Positions 54,187 through 63,847 of a stretch of DNA of 63,847 bases are shown here, in pieces; position 1 is the stretch's first letter, and every line of letters begins with the position of its first letter. The stretch is from Actinomadura hibisca NBRC 15177. Lineage in GTDB: Bacteria; Actinomycetota; Actinomycetes; Streptosporangiales; Streptosporangiaceae. The position numbers were made by a program, and so were the translations under genes. The notes below the pieces were generated by a model. The model ran no database searches. It was not told the origin of the DNA and saw only the letters and a list, made by a program, of their open reading frames with translations. The stretch spans positions 1-63,847 of the forward strand of contig NZ_BCRO01000075.1 in NCBI RefSeq assembly GCF_001552635.1. Direction: 5' to 3'.

Positions 54187-55155
54187 GTGAGCCGGCGGGG
54201 CTGGGTGCTGTTCGCGCTGATGAGCGTGTTGTGGGGCATCCCCTATCTGTTGATCAAGGTGGCGGTGGAGGACGGCGTCTCGGTGCCGATGGTGGTGTTC
54301 GCGCGCACCGCCCTCGGCGCGTTGTTGTTGCTGCCGCTGGCGGTGCGGGCCGGTGGGCTGGCGGCGCTGCGCGGGCACTGGCGGTGGTTGCTGGCGTTCG
54401 CGGCGGTGGAGATCCTCGGGCCGTGGGCGCTGCTGTCGGACGCCGAGCGCACGTTGTCCAGCGGCATGACCGGGCTGCTGATCGCGGCCGTCCCGATCGT
54501 CGCGGTGGTGCTCGGCCGGGCGAGCGGCGACGCCGAGCGGCTCGGCCCGGCGCGCCTGGCGGGGCTGCTGCTCGGCCTGGTCGGCGTCGGGGTGCTGGCC
54601 GCGCCGCACCTGGACGGCGGCAGCGCGTGGGCGATCGGGGAGGTCGCGCTGGTGGTCGTCGGCTACGCCGTCGGGCCGCTGATCATGACGCGGAAGCTCC
54701 GGGAGGTGCCGAGCCTGCCGATGACCACCGCGTGCCTGGGCGTGGCCGCGCTGATCTACGCCGTCCCGGCGGCGGTGACCCGACCGGCCGAGCTGCCCGA
54801 CGGCCGGGTGCTGGTGGCACTCGCGGTCCTGGGCGTGGTGTGCACGGCGGTGGCGTTCGTGGTGTTCTTCGAGCTGATCCGCGAGGTCGGCGCGATCCGC
54901 GCGCCGGTGTTCACCTACGTCAACCCGGCGGTGGCGGTCGCGGCGGGCGTGCTGCTGCTGGGCGAGCCGCTGGACGGGACGATCCTGGCGGCGTTCGCGC
55001 TGATCCTGGGCGGGTCGGTGCTGGCGACCGCGCGGCCTCCGGCGGCGGCCGGGGCGACGCCCGCGCCGGAGACCGCGTTCGCGGCCGGAGAGGTGGCTGA
55101 AGAGACGACGGGCGACGCGGCCGGGGCCGCCGAGCCGGAGCGGCTCAGTCCGTGA
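54187..55155 (+). CDS. EamA/DMT family transporter
   Basis: 322 residues with ten membrane segments in two EamA repeats: GWVLFALMSVLWGIPYLLIKVAV at the start and YVNPAVAVAAGVLLLGEPLDGTILAAFALILGG near the end. Probably a metabolite or amino-acid exporter in the cytoplasmic membrane. GTG 54187 with GTGGAGG immediately upstream is preferred over GTG 54175. An acidic Ala/Glu-rich cytoplasmic tail follows. Its stop overlaps the convergent aldo/keto reductase by 11 bp. Confidence 0.9.
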   Translation: MSRRGWVLFALMSVLWGIPYLLIKVAVEDGVSVPMVVFARTALGALLLLPLAVRAGGLAALRGHWRWLLAFAAVEILGPWALLSDAERTLSSGMTGLLIAAVPIVAVVLGRASGDAERLGPARLAGLLLGLVGVGVLAAPHLDGGSAWAIGEVALVVVGYAVGPLIMTRKLREVPSLPMTTACLGVAALIYAVPAAVTRPAELPDGRVLVALAVLGVVCTAVAFVVFFELIREVGAIRAPVFTYVNPAVAVAAGVLLLGEPLDGTILAAFALILGGSVLATARPPAAAGATPAPETAFAAGEVAEETTGDAAGAAEPERLSP

Positions 55156-56014
55156 CCACCAGGTCGGTCAGCTCGGCGACCTCCTCGTCGGACAGCGTGA
55201 TCGTGGCGGCGGCGATGTTGTCCTCCAGGTGCGCGACCTTGGAGGTGCCGGGGATCGGCAACATGACCGGCGAGCGGTGCAGCAACCACGCCAGCGCGAG
55301 CTGCGCGGGGGTGACGCCGTGCCGCCCGGCGGCCTTGGCGAGCACGCCGTCGGACGCGGCGAGCCTGCCGACCGCCAGCGGGAACCACGGGATGAAGCCG
55401 AGGCCCTCGCGCTCGCAGTACTCCAGGACGTCCTGGGACTTGCGCTCGGTCAGGTTGTAGAGGTTCTGCACCGACACGATCGGGACGATCTCGCGGGCCG
55501 CCTCGATCTCGGCGACCGACACCTCCGACAGGCCGATGTGCCGGATCTTGCCCTCGTCGCGCATGTCGCGCAGCACGCCGAGCTGCTCCGCCAGCGGCAC
55601 CTCCGGGTCGATGCGGTGCAGCTGGTAGAGGTCGACGCGCTCCAGCCCGAGGCGGCGCAGGCTCATCTCCACGCACTGCCGCAGGTACTCGGGGCGGCCG
55701 ACCGGGACCCACTCGTTGGGGCCCTGCCGGGTGAAGCCGCCCTTGGTGGCGATCACCAGGTCCGCCGGGTAGGGCGCCAGCGCCTCGGCGATCAGCTCCT
55801 CGCTGACGAACGGGCCGTAGGAGTCGGCGGTGTCGATGAGCGTGACGCCCAGCTCGACGGCCCGGCGCAACACGCGCAGCGCCTCGTCGCGGTCCTGCGG
55901 GCCGCCCCACACGCCCGGCCCGGTGATCCGCATCGCGCCGAACCCGAGGCGGTGGACGGGCAGGTCGCCGCCGATCCGGAAGGTGCCACCGGCCGCGGCC
56001 TCGCTCGTGGGAAT
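55145..56014 (-). CDS. Aldo/keto reductase, probable non-canonical ATT start
   Basis: 289 residues if started at ATT 56014. The NADPH-dependent TIM-barrel has the tetrad in DTADSYG (Asp, Tyr), VIATKGGF (Lys) and YQLHRID (His); PIPGTSKVAHLEDN binds the cofactor phosphate. The family's N-terminal hairpin (GGTFRIGGDLPVHRLGFGAM) is encoded in frame upstream of the first ATG (55933), so that ATG is internal. No ATG, GTG or TTG occurs in frame near ATT 56014, which is preceded by GAGGGG. Either ATT initiates or a frameshift separates it from ATG 56040. Confidence 0.88.
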   Translation of the reverse strand: MPTSEAAAGGTFRIGGDLPVHRLGFGAMRITGPGVWGGPQDRDEALRVLRRAVELGVTLIDTADSYGPFVSEELIAEALAPYPADLVIATKGGFTRQGPNEWVPVGRPEYLRQCVEMSLRRLGLERVDLYQLHRIDPEVPLAEQLGVLRDMRDEGKIRHIGLSEVSVAEIEAAREIVPIVSVQNLYNLTERKSQDVLEYCEREGLGFIPWFPLAVGRLAASDGVLAKAAGRHGVTPAQLALAWLLHRSPVMLPIPGTSKVAHLEDNIAAATITLSDEEVAELTDLVVTD

Positions 56015-56175
56015 CCCCCTCGTCTCGTCAACGCCCCCATTTGACCACCACGGGCGGCGCGGCGCGTCGGGCGGGGTCGGGGCCGGTCGGCGCGCGCCAC
56101 GCCGGGCCCGGACGCGGTGGCGCGGTGGGGCGAGGGGCTGGCCGGAAGCGGTCCCGCCCCTCGGGGATCATCGCA

Positions 56176-56382
56176 TCACAGCCCGATCCGCCACAGGAAA
56201 AGGATCAACGCGGCCAGCGTCAGCCCCGCCACGCCCAGCCGCACGTCGCCGAGGACGATCAGCAGGACGCACCCGGCCGCCGTCCCGGCCGCGACCACCA
56301 CCATGCCGCCGCCGCGCTCCTCCTCCGGCGCCGGGCCGCGCAGCTCGCGCTCCCAGAGGCCGAAGTCGTCCTCTACGCTCAC
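56176..56382 (-). CDS. Small two-helix membrane protein
   Basis: 68 residues: acidic N-terminus VSVEDDFGLWERELRGPAPEEERGG, then MVVVAAGTAAGCVLLIVLG and LGVAGLTLAALILFLWRIGL. Layout resembles the small DUF3040-type actinobacterial membrane proteins, but the match is not certain. GTG 56382. It stands alone, opposite in direction to the DLW-39 gene. Confidence 0.6.
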   Translation of the reverse strand: MSVEDDFGLWERELRGPAPEEERGGGMVVVAAGTAAGCVLLIVLGDVRLGVAGLTLAALILFLWRIGL

Positions 56383-56609
56383 CCCTGCGATTATGCGGCG
56401 GCTCCGGGCGTCCGGCGAGGTGGCGCGAGCGCCACACCACCCGCACCACCGCCCGTCCGGATTGGACGTTGAGTCCGATACCGGCGAGGGGGTGCGGAGC
56501 GCCGCGGCCGGGTTGCTAGGCTGCGCGAAGAACCTGGGGGAACTCTCGTACACGATCCGGACGTTCCCTCGGGCATTGGCTTCATAGTCGAGGTGAAGGG
56601 GTCCCCACC

Positions 56610-56729
56610 GTGAAGAAGCTGCTCGTTCTCGCCGTTGTTGGTCTTGGCGGCTTCGCTGTCTGGCGTCGGCTCCAGCAGGACCGCGCCGAGCTGGACCTGT
56701 GGACCGAGGCCACGTCCTCCGACAGCTGA
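56610..56729 (+). CDS. DLW-39 family peptide
   Basis: A 39-residue peptide, VKKLLVLAVVGLGGFAVWRR followed by LQQDRAELDLWTEATSSDS, with one hydrophobic helix and the DLW motif (residues 29-31) that names this actinobacterial family. Function unknown; it is conserved near the gyrA-tRNA region. GTG 56610; AGGTGAAGGGG lies upstream. Its presence marks where the ancestral gyrA neighbourhood resumes after the accessory block. Confidence 0.88.
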   Translation: MKKLLVLAVVGLGGFAVWRRLQQDRAELDLWTEATSSDS

Positions 56730-56939
56730 GCCGTCTGTGAAGAGGGCCCCGGCGTGACCGGAGCGGAGCCGACCGACGTCGCCCGCCTCGATCCCGCCGG
56801 GTCCACTGTCTCCACCGCCTGACGCGGGCCGGCGAGACCCGCCGCGCCCGCTCTCCGCCCCGCACTCGCATTCGTGCCCGCGTGCGGGGTTCCGCGCAGC
56901 GCGCCGACCACGGGTAAGCTGGTCGCGCTCGATCTGCGG

Positions 56940-57012
56940 GGGGCCATAGCTCAGTTGGCAGAGCACCGGCTTTGCAAGCCGGGTGTCCGGGGTTCGAATC
57001 CCCGTGGCTCCA
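56940..57012 (+). tRNA. tRNA-Ala (TGC)
   Basis: GGGGCCA (56940-56946) pairs with TGGCTCC (57005-57011; one G-T), discriminator A57012. D-arm AGCTCAGTTGGCAGAGC, anticodon loop TTTGCAA (TGC), T-arm GGGGTTCGAATCCCC. CCA is not encoded. Confidence 0.97.
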
Positions 57013-57244
57013 CCCCTGGTCAGCGCCCTGTCCCACACGGGAGAGGGCGCTGGCACTCCCCCCGAGTGGGGGAATAGTGGAGATCAACTCCGAATTCAAG
57101 GGCCTTGGCCATGCGGCCGGGGCCCTTGGTGTTTCCGCCTTGGACGGCTGTGCGGCTCGGGGTGGGGGATACGGACCGGGGTGCGTTGCCGGGGTGTGGT
57201 CCGGCGTTCATCTAGTGGCCGTTTCGGTCTCCTATCCCTGATTT

Positions 57245-58060
57245 GTGGCATCTGTCGGCGTGCGCGCGGTCTGCTGTCTGGCCTTCGTCCTGGGGCTGCT
57301 GGGGTGCTCCGCGGACGGGACGGACTCGGTGGCCGGGCGCGGTGAGCTGGTGGTCGGCGTCAAGGCCGACCAGCCCGGACTCGGCATGCGCGGGCCGGGC
57401 GGCGTGTTCCAGGGGTTCGAGGTCGAGGTCGGACGCTACGTCGCCCGCCGCCTCGGGGCTTCCAAGGTCACCTTCCGCGCCGTCACCTCGGACGACCGCG
57501 AGCGGCTGCTGGAGTCGCGCGCCGTGGACCTGGTGCTGGCCTCCTACTCCATCACCCCGGAGCGCGCCGTCCAGGTCACCTTCGGCGGCCCCTACTACCT
57601 CGCCCGCCAGGACATCATGGTCCGGCGGGACGAGCTGCGGATCAGGGGCGTGCGCGACCTGGCCGGGCGGCGCGTCTGCCAGGCCGCCGGGTCGGTGTCG
57701 GGCGAGCGCGTCACCGTCGGGCTGGGGATCGCGGTGCGGGCGGTCCCGGCCCCGTCCTACAGCTCCTGCCTGGGCAAGCTGCTGGCCGGGGACGTCGACG
57801 CGGTCTCCACCGGCGACCTCGTGCTGGCCGGGTTCGCGACGCGGGCCGCCGGGAAGGTGCGGATCGTCAACGCGCCGTTCACCGACGAGCCCTACGGCGT
57901 CGGCCTGCGCAAGGGCGACATCGAGGGCTGCGAGGCCGTCAACAAGGCGATCACCCTGATGTACCAGGACGGCACCGCCGCACGGTTGTTGCGCACCTGG
58001 TTCGGGGCGTCGCGGTTGCGGCTCACCGAGTCGGTGCCGCAGTTCGAAGGCTGTTCCTGA
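57245..58060 (+). CDS. Amino-acid ABC transporter substrate-binding lipoprotein (family 3)
   Basis: 271 residues. Lipobox LLGC with Cys at about 21. SBP_bac_3 features: GELVVGVKADQPGLG, GFEVEVGRYVARRLGASKVTF, SDDRERLLESRAVDLVLASYSITPERAVQVTFGGPYY, and C-terminal EAVNKAITLMYQDGTAARLLRTWFG. GluB-like proteins bind glutamate; the ligand is inferred only from family. No transporter genes adjoin, so it is an orphan. GTG 57245 has no obvious ribosome site and could be leaderless or start at a nearby GTG. Confidence 0.88.
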   Translation: MASVGVRAVCCLAFVLGLLGCSADGTDSVAGRGELVVGVKADQPGLGMRGPGGVFQGFEVEVGRYVARRLGASKVTFRAVTSDDRERLLESRAVDLVLASYSITPERAVQVTFGGPYYLARQDIMVRRDELRIRGVRDLAGRRVCQAAGSVSGERVTVGLGIAVRAVPAPSYSSCLGKLLAGDVDAVSTGDLVLAGFATRAAGKVRIVNAPFTDEPYGVGLRKGDIEGCEAVNKAITLMYQDGTAARLLRTWFGASRLRLTESVPQFEGCS

Positions 58061-58128
58061 CATCGTCCGACAACCGCCGTCGTGAGTCGTGCGTCACATG
58101 AGCACCCCCTTTTCCGTGGAGTGTGCCC

Positions 58129-58812
58129 ATGGCCGTGCCGCCCGGACCGCCGCTTGGACCGCCGCCCAGCCGGCAGAACGGACACCAGGCCGCCCTGGGG
58201 TGCTCGATCGTCGGGGTGCTCGCCCTGCTGCTCCTCGGCGGTTGCGGGGTGGTGGTGGCGCTGGGGAACGAGGGCGGCAAGCCGACGGCCAAGGCGGGCA
58301 AGAGCTCTTCGACGCCTACGCCTTCCACGCCTTCCCCATCTTCCACACCGACGCCCAGCGCGACCACGTCGAGCGCCACGCCCAGCAGCACGCCCCAGGT
58401 GGACGGGGCGGCTCGGAAGATGTGCACCTACGTCGCCTACGCGTCCGCCTACCGGACGGCCGGTATCGCCTCCAAGGCCACCGTTGCGTTGACGAAGGCC
58501 CGTACGGCTGGCGCGGCGTCGCGTCTTCCGGCGGCCCGGAAGGTCGCGGTCGGCGGCGCGGCGCAGATGAGCACCTGGTGCACGGCCAACGTTCCGGGCA
58601 TCACGCCTCCGCGCGTACGGAAGCCCAGCCCTCGGCCCACCCCGACCCGCACCAAGACCAGGACGCCGAAGCCGCCCGCTCCGCCGGAAGACGACAACGG
58701 CGGCCGGTCGGTGCGGCCCGGGGCGTTCTGCTCGCCGCCCGGTGCGACCGGCACCTACCGGGGGCGCGTCTACACCTGCAAGGGGCCGGGACAGGCGCGC
58801 TGGCGGCGCTGA
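58129..58812 (+). CDS. Membrane-anchored, Ser/Thr/Pro-rich cysteine protein
   Basis: 227 residues: Pro-rich cytoplasmic start, one membrane segment (about 22-45, ALGCSIVGVLALLLLGGCGVVVALG), a Ser/Thr/Pro linker suited to O-mannosylation, a small helical domain with two cysteines (KMCTYVAYASAYRTAG, MSTWCTANV), a second Pro/Thr/Arg linker, and a C-terminal GAFCSPPGATGTYRGRVYTCKG motif that looks like an excalibur-related or peptidoglycan-associated fold. Function unknown. ATG 58129; GGAG upstream. Confidence 0.75.
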   Translation: MAVPPGPPLGPPPSRQNGHQAALGCSIVGVLALLLLGGCGVVVALGNEGGKPTAKAGKSSSTPTPSTPSPSSTPTPSATTSSATPSSTPQVDGAARKMCTYVAYASAYRTAGIASKATVALTKARTAGAASRLPAARKVAVGGAAQMSTWCTANVPGITPPRVRKPSPRPTPTRTKTRTPKPPAPPEDDNGGRSVRPGAFCSPPGATGTYRGRVYTCKGPGQARWRR

Positions 58813-58835
58813 ACGTTCAGGTCCTGAACGTTCAG
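58809..58835. repeat. Two tandem copies of a 12-bp palindrome
   Basis: CTGAACGTTCAG at 58809-58820 and 58824-58835, separated by GTC. Each is self-complementary and the two can also pair, spanning both convergent stop codons; may act as a bidirectional terminator. Confidence 0.6.
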
Positions 58836-59779
58836 CCCTGCCACGGATTCGCCGGGCCCCACGGCAGGGGCTCCTCCGGCGGCGGTGGCGGCAGCTCGCG
58901 GGAGCGGGCCGCCAGTGCCCGCAACCACAGCAGCGCGGCCAGCGAGATGACCGCGAGGCCCACCCAGTTGAACATGGTGATCAGGTGGTCCTGCTGCTGG
59001 GTGGCCTCGGGCAGGTAGCCGCGTTCCAGCAGCTGGAACTGCCACGGCGCGCCCGTCATGATCAGGGTCGCGGCGATGGCCAGCCCGTGCATGGAGTCCC
59101 ACAGCGCGTGCAGCAGGGACACGCCGAGGTAGGTCGCCAGCACGGTGACGTCCAGCCGCCAGCGCCCGTGCCGCCGGGCCGCGCCGAACAGCACGCCGCC
59201 CAGGATCGCGGTCCACAGGCCGTGGCCCAGCGGGGTGAGCAGGCCGCGCAGCACCTCGGTCTCCAGCATCGAGCGGATGCTGAGGCCCTCCACGGTGACC
59301 AGGGCGTTGAAGGCGTATCCGGCGCTCTCGAAGGCGGCGAACCCGAACCCGACCGCCGCGCCCAGCACCATGCCGTCGCGGGTGCCGTACTCGCGCATGC
59401 GCCGCGCCACCAGCATCAGCGCCGCGAGCTTGACGCCCTCCTCGATCAGCCCCACGCCCACGTACATCCACGGCGATGGGTGCAGCAGGTAGGACTCCAG
59501 CAGCGACGCGCCCAGGATGCCGAGCACGCCGCCGACCACGAACGAGGCGAACAGCAGCGGCACCGTGACCTCCTCGGCGGTGCCGTGCTCGTACGCCCAG
59601 ATGGCGAAGGTGACCGGGACGACGAAGCTGCCCAGCAGCACGATGGTGGGCAGCAGGGTCGCGTTGGCGGTCAGGATCGTGACGGCCACGGTCGCCGCCC
59701 ACAGCAGCAGTCCGGTTCCCAGCACCCGCAACCAGGTCCGGCTCGGTCTCCGGCGCGCGACCGCCACCGTGCGCTCCAT
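58832..59779 (-). CDS. PrsW family intramembrane metalloprotease
   Basis: 315 residues with about eight membrane segments. The family motifs are present: YVGVGLIEEGVKLAAL (E113, E114), GFAAFESAGYAFNAL (E151), PLGHGLWTAILGGV (H186) and SLLHALWDSMHG. PrsW of Bacillus cleaves an anti-sigma factor; actinobacterial relatives are largely uncharacterised, so a site-1-type protease role is inferred. ATG 59779. A Pro-rich cytoplasmic tail ends the protein. Confidence 0.9.
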   Translation of the reverse strand: MERTVAVARRRPSRTWLRVLGTGLLLWAATVAVTILTANATLLPTIVLLGSFVVPVTFAIWAYEHGTAEEVTVPLLFASFVVGGVLGILGASLLESYLLHPSPWMYVGVGLIEEGVKLAALMLVARRMREYGTRDGMVLGAAVGFGFAAFESAGYAFNALVTVEGLSIRSMLETEVLRGLLTPLGHGLWTAILGGVLFGAARRHGRWRLDVTVLATYLGVSLLHALWDSMHGLAIAATLIMTGAPWQFQLLERGYLPEATQQQDHLITMFNWVGLAVISLAALLWLRALAARSRELPPPPPEEPLPWGPANPWQG

Positions 59780-59856
59780 CGTTGCCCCCCAGCAAGATCA
59801 TCGCCTGTTCGCGGAACCTACCCAGGGGTGCCGTCCCCAAGCCTGCGCCGGGACGC

Positions 59857-60834
59857 TCAGGACGCCGCGCGGAAGGTGCGGCGGTAGGCCGACGGTGAGG
59901 TCTTCATCGCGCGCGTGAAGTGGTGCCGGAACGTCGCCGGGCTCTCGAACCCCACGGCCGCGCCGATCTCCTCCACGGGCGTGGCGGTGCCCTCCAGCAG
60001 GGGGAGGCTCGCCATGACGCGCTGGGTGACGACCCAACGGAGCGGGCTCGTGCCGGTCTGCCGGTTGAAGTGGCGGATGAAGGTGCGCGGCGCCAGGCAC
60101 GCGGCGCGGGCCAGGTCGGCGACGGTGATGGGCTCGGCCAGGTGCGCCAGCGCCCAGCCGATGGCACGGGCCACCGCGTCGTCCACCTCGGGCGCGGTGA
60201 CGGCGGCCTCGACGAACTGGGCCTGGCCCCCGGCGCGGTGCGGCGGGACGACCAGGCGGCGCGCGACGGCGTTGGCGACGCGCGCGCCGTGGTCCTTGCG
60301 GACCAGGTGCAGGCACATGTCGAGGACGGCGGCGCTGCCCGCCCCGGTCAGCACGTCCTCGCCGTCCACGTAGAGGACGTCGGGGGTGACGCGGACCCGG
60401 GGATAGCGCTGCTGGAGCAGGCCCGCGTAGCGCCAGTGCGTGGTGGCCTCGCGGCCGTCCAGGAGACCGGCCGCCGCCAGCGCGAACGCGCCCGAGCAGA
60501 TGGACACGATCCGCGCCCCGCGCGCGTGCGCGGACCGGAGCGCCGCGACGACGGGGTCCGGCACGGCGCCGCGCACGTCCGGGACGGCCACGACCATGAC
60601 GGTGTCGGCGGCGGCGAAGTCGTCCAGGCCGTGCTCGGTGGTCATGGTGAAGCCGCCGACCGCGTGCATCGGGCCGCGCTCCAAGGAGCAGACGCGCAGG
60701 TCGTACCAGGGGACGTCGAGTTCGGGGCGGGGGAGGCCGAAGACCTCGACGACCGCGCCGAGCTCGAAGGGGGACATGCCGTCGAAGGCCAGGACGGAGA
60801 GGGTGGGGCGGCTGGTGGGGGAGGCCGAGGGCAT
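59857..60834 (-). CDS. GlxA family regulator (DJ-1/PfpI-like sensor plus AraC HTH)
   Basis: 325 residues. N-terminal class-I-amidotransferase-like domain (10-185): LSVLAFDGMSPFELGAVVEVFG, and the nucleophile-elbow Cys C113 in VSICSGAFALAAAGLLDGR, then ATTHW. C-terminal AraC domain: ITVADLARAACLAPRTFIRHFNRQTGTSPLRWVV and VEEIGAAVGFESPATFRHHFTRAM. Such proteins sense small molecules or redox. ATG 60834. It is divergent from the rhodanese gene with 106 bp between and probably controls it. Confidence 0.93.
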   Translation of the reverse strand: MPSASPTSRPTLSVLAFDGMSPFELGAVVEVFGLPRPELDVPWYDLRVCSLERGPMHAVGGFTMTTEHGLDDFAAADTVMVVAVPDVRGAVPDPVVAALRSAHARGARIVSICSGAFALAAAGLLDGREATTHWRYAGLLQQRYPRVRVTPDVLYVDGEDVLTGAGSAAVLDMCLHLVRKDHGARVANAVARRLVVPPHRAGGQAQFVEAAVTAPEVDDAVARAIGWALAHLAEPITVADLARAACLAPRTFIRHFNRQTGTSPLRWVVTQRVMASLPLLEGTATPVEEIGAAVGFESPATFRHHFTRAMKTSPSAYRRTFRAAS

Positions 60835-60940
60835 GGCGGGATCTTAAGGGTATGGGGCGTTTTTGCCACTGGGTGGGGTGTGGGGGTGTCGGTCAGGATC
60901 GTGTCGTTGGTTGGTGGAGTCGCAGGTCAGGGGAGTTTTA

Positions 60941-61429
60941 ATGTCCGATGTTGTTGGGGTGCGTGCGGTTTCGGTTGGTGTGCGTGCTGCTTCCAGTGCT
61001 GAGGCGCTGGCTCACTTCGCCGCCCGGCTCGCCTTCGAGACCGACGTCTCCGACGTGGCCGCCGACCTCGCGGCCGGTTTCCCCGGCATCGTCGTGGTGG
61101 ACTCGCGCAGCGTCGAAAGCTGGAACCAGGGCCACGTTCAGGGGGCGGTCCACCTCCCCACCGCGCAGATCGCCATCCCGGGACGGGTGGAGTCGCTGAT
61201 CCCCCGGGACGCCACCGTCGTCGTCTACTGCTGGGGCCCGGCCTGCAACGGCGCGACCAAGGCCGCGCTGGAGTTCGCCAAGCTCGGCTACGCGGTCAAG
61301 GAGATGATCGGCGGGTTCGAGTACTACGCGCGGGAGGGCTTTCCTGTGGAGGACGGCCGGGGCGTCGTCACCCGCCGCTCCCCCGATCCCCTCACCGCGC
61401 CGGTCTCCGGCATCTCCTGCGCCTGCTGA
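60941..61429 (+). CDS. Rhodanese-like sulfurtransferase
   Basis: 162 residues with one rhodanese domain: VVVDSRSVESWNQGHVQGAVHLP (substrate-side Asp/Arg) and the catalytic loop VVVYCWGPACNGATKAALEFAKLGY. The loop contains C97 and C102; this YCWGPxCNGAT variant is common among GlxA-linked rhodaneses, and which Cys is the acceptor is not certain. KEMIGGFEYYAREGFPV follows. ATG 60941 has CAGGGGAG upstream; two cysteines end the protein (SCAC). Confidence 0.92.
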   Translation: MSDVVGVRAVSVGVRAASSAEALAHFAARLAFETDVSDVAADLAAGFPGIVVVDSRSVESWNQGHVQGAVHLPTAQIAIPGRVESLIPRDATVVVYCWGPACNGATKAALEFAKLGYAVKEMIGGFEYYAREGFPVEDGRGVVTRRSPDPLTAPVSGISCAC

Positions 61430-61717
61430 GGGGGAGGGAGCGTGCGGCGCGACACGCCGTGGCGAAACGAGGGCTTCCGGCGGTCCGCGGAGACGGCCTT
61501 ACGGCCCTCTTCCCGCAAGATCTAAGGGGGTGAAAGTAGCCGAATGTGGACGTGTGACGGAGTTCATCATGCGGGACGGGGCATAACCTGGGCCGTCGGC
61601 GACGTTAGACTGAACAAATCACTCTTACGACGCTGAACGCGTCCGGCTCGTCCTTGCAGCCCGCAGACTCTCCTCGCGGTGCCTCCCGAGACGTGCCCCC
61701 CTCTCGGAAGGTATTGC
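61430..61717 (+). other. Leader region of the DEAD-box helicase gene
   Basis: 288 bp without a gene. A TAGACT (61606-61611) could be a -10, leaving a leader of about 100 nt, typical of helicase mRNAs that are regulated post-transcriptionally. No convincing -35 was seen. Confidence 0.4.
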
Positions 61718-63460
<1,743 letters not shown>

Positions 63461-63567
63461 TCTGGGTTCGCCTTTGCTCTGTGCTCGCTCTTGTTCTTGG
63501 TAGAGCTGGCTTGGGTTCGTTGGGACCTGGGTTTGAGCGCTGAGGTGAGCTGAGCTTGAGTAAGTGG

Positions 63568-63603
63568 CAGGCCCCTTGTCCGGAGATACGGGCAGGGGGC
63601 CTG
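63568..63603 (+). terminator. Terminator after helicase gene
   Basis: CAGGCCCC (63568-63575) pairs with GGGGCCTG (63596-63603), extended by G-T-tolerant pairs inward, followed by TTGCGTT. Confidence 0.75.
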
Positions 63604-63847
63604 TTGCGTTGGGGCGAGGGGTTGGCGGGCATGCGCGGAGCGCGTGGGTGAGGTTGGTGTTCGAGCGCGGGGCGCGGGCTGGGGTTGGTGGGCAGGGTGT
63701 GGAAAACCCGCGTGAACTGAGGCGGGCAGGGACGTGTTCTTAACCCCGTGCGGGCTGGGCTGAGTGGGCACGTGCACAAACCCGTGCGGGGCCGGGGTTG
63801 CTGGTTGGGTGCGGGGCGCGGGGTTGGGGTTGTTGGTCTGGTGTAGA
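63604..63847. other. Gene-free right edge
   Basis: 244 bp strongly G/T-skewed on this strand. AACCCCGTGCGGGC (63742-63755) and AACCCGTGCGGGGC (63779-63792) are near-repeats. No gene supported before the window ends. Confidence 0.45.

Noticed and set aside
63604..63847. Possible start of a gene at the right edge
   Set aside because: No frame with a ribosome site or recognisable residues on either strand before the window ends.

Overview
The window is high-GC actinobacterial chromosome centred on the replication origin. Evidence is the order parB-parA-rsmG-jag-yidC-yidD-rnpA-rpmH | dnaA-oriC-dnaN-gnd-recF-DUF721-gyrB-gyrA-DUF3566-tRNA-Ile, the expanded DnaA domain II, frequent GTG/TTG starts and GTGA/ATGA stop-start overlaps. 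Gene content and order resemble Streptosporangiales/Thermomonosporaceae (Actinomadura-like) genomes; that placement is inference, and no species is claimed.

Left arm (1-26.4 kb): the start of a minus-strand gene runs off the left edge, followed by a class A penicillin-binding protein, a DUF5318 remnant, a PadR regulator with a clear operator, myo-inositol-1-phosphate synthase, an orphan solute-binding lipoprotein, an MFS transporter, bioA and the CCA-adding enzyme. Next come a YbaK-like editing protein, a DUF6049 exported protein, the lipid II flippase MurJ, a MurJ-associated pseudokinase, an ECF sigma factor with its zinc anti-sigma factor, a hydrolase, trxB-trxA, a GNAT enzyme, a PLP aminotransferase and a D-Ala-D-Ala-ligase-like ATP-grasp enzyme. 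The cell-envelope theme is strong: PBP, MurJ, pseudokinase, ligase.

Core (26.4-47.2 kb): five parS sites lie just beyond the 3' end of parB and a sixth lies inside parA. The usual parB...rpmH operon is interrupted between jag and rsmG by an oppositely oriented DUF6458 gene and a strikingly structured gene-free stretch. DnaA boxes flank dnaA, fill the dnaA-dnaN gap (oriC), and recur upstream of gnd and recF. gyrB, gyrA and DUF3566 follow, ending at tRNA-Ile.

Accessory block (47.2-56.6 kb): tRNA-Ile, usually close to the DLW-39 peptide gene and tRNA-Ala, is here separated from them by about 9.4 kb. The block holds a TnpB gene with all RuvC residues, an isolated short SepF-like protein, an SGNH-fold protein that has lost its catalytic Ser, Asn and His, a VOC protein, a methyltransferase/MerR divergon, AraC-EamA and an aldo/keto reductase. 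It also carries two gene-free stretches with DnaA boxes; the one at 51.2-51.8 kb is dense enough to suggest a DnaA-titration site or ectopic origin-like element.

Right arm (56.6-63.8 kb): DLW-39 peptide, tRNA-Ala, an orphan amino-acid-binding lipoprotein, a membrane-anchored Cys/Pro-rich protein, a PrsW-type membrane protease, a divergent GlxA-type regulator/rhodanese pair, and a DEAD-box RNA helicase with an RGG-rich tail.
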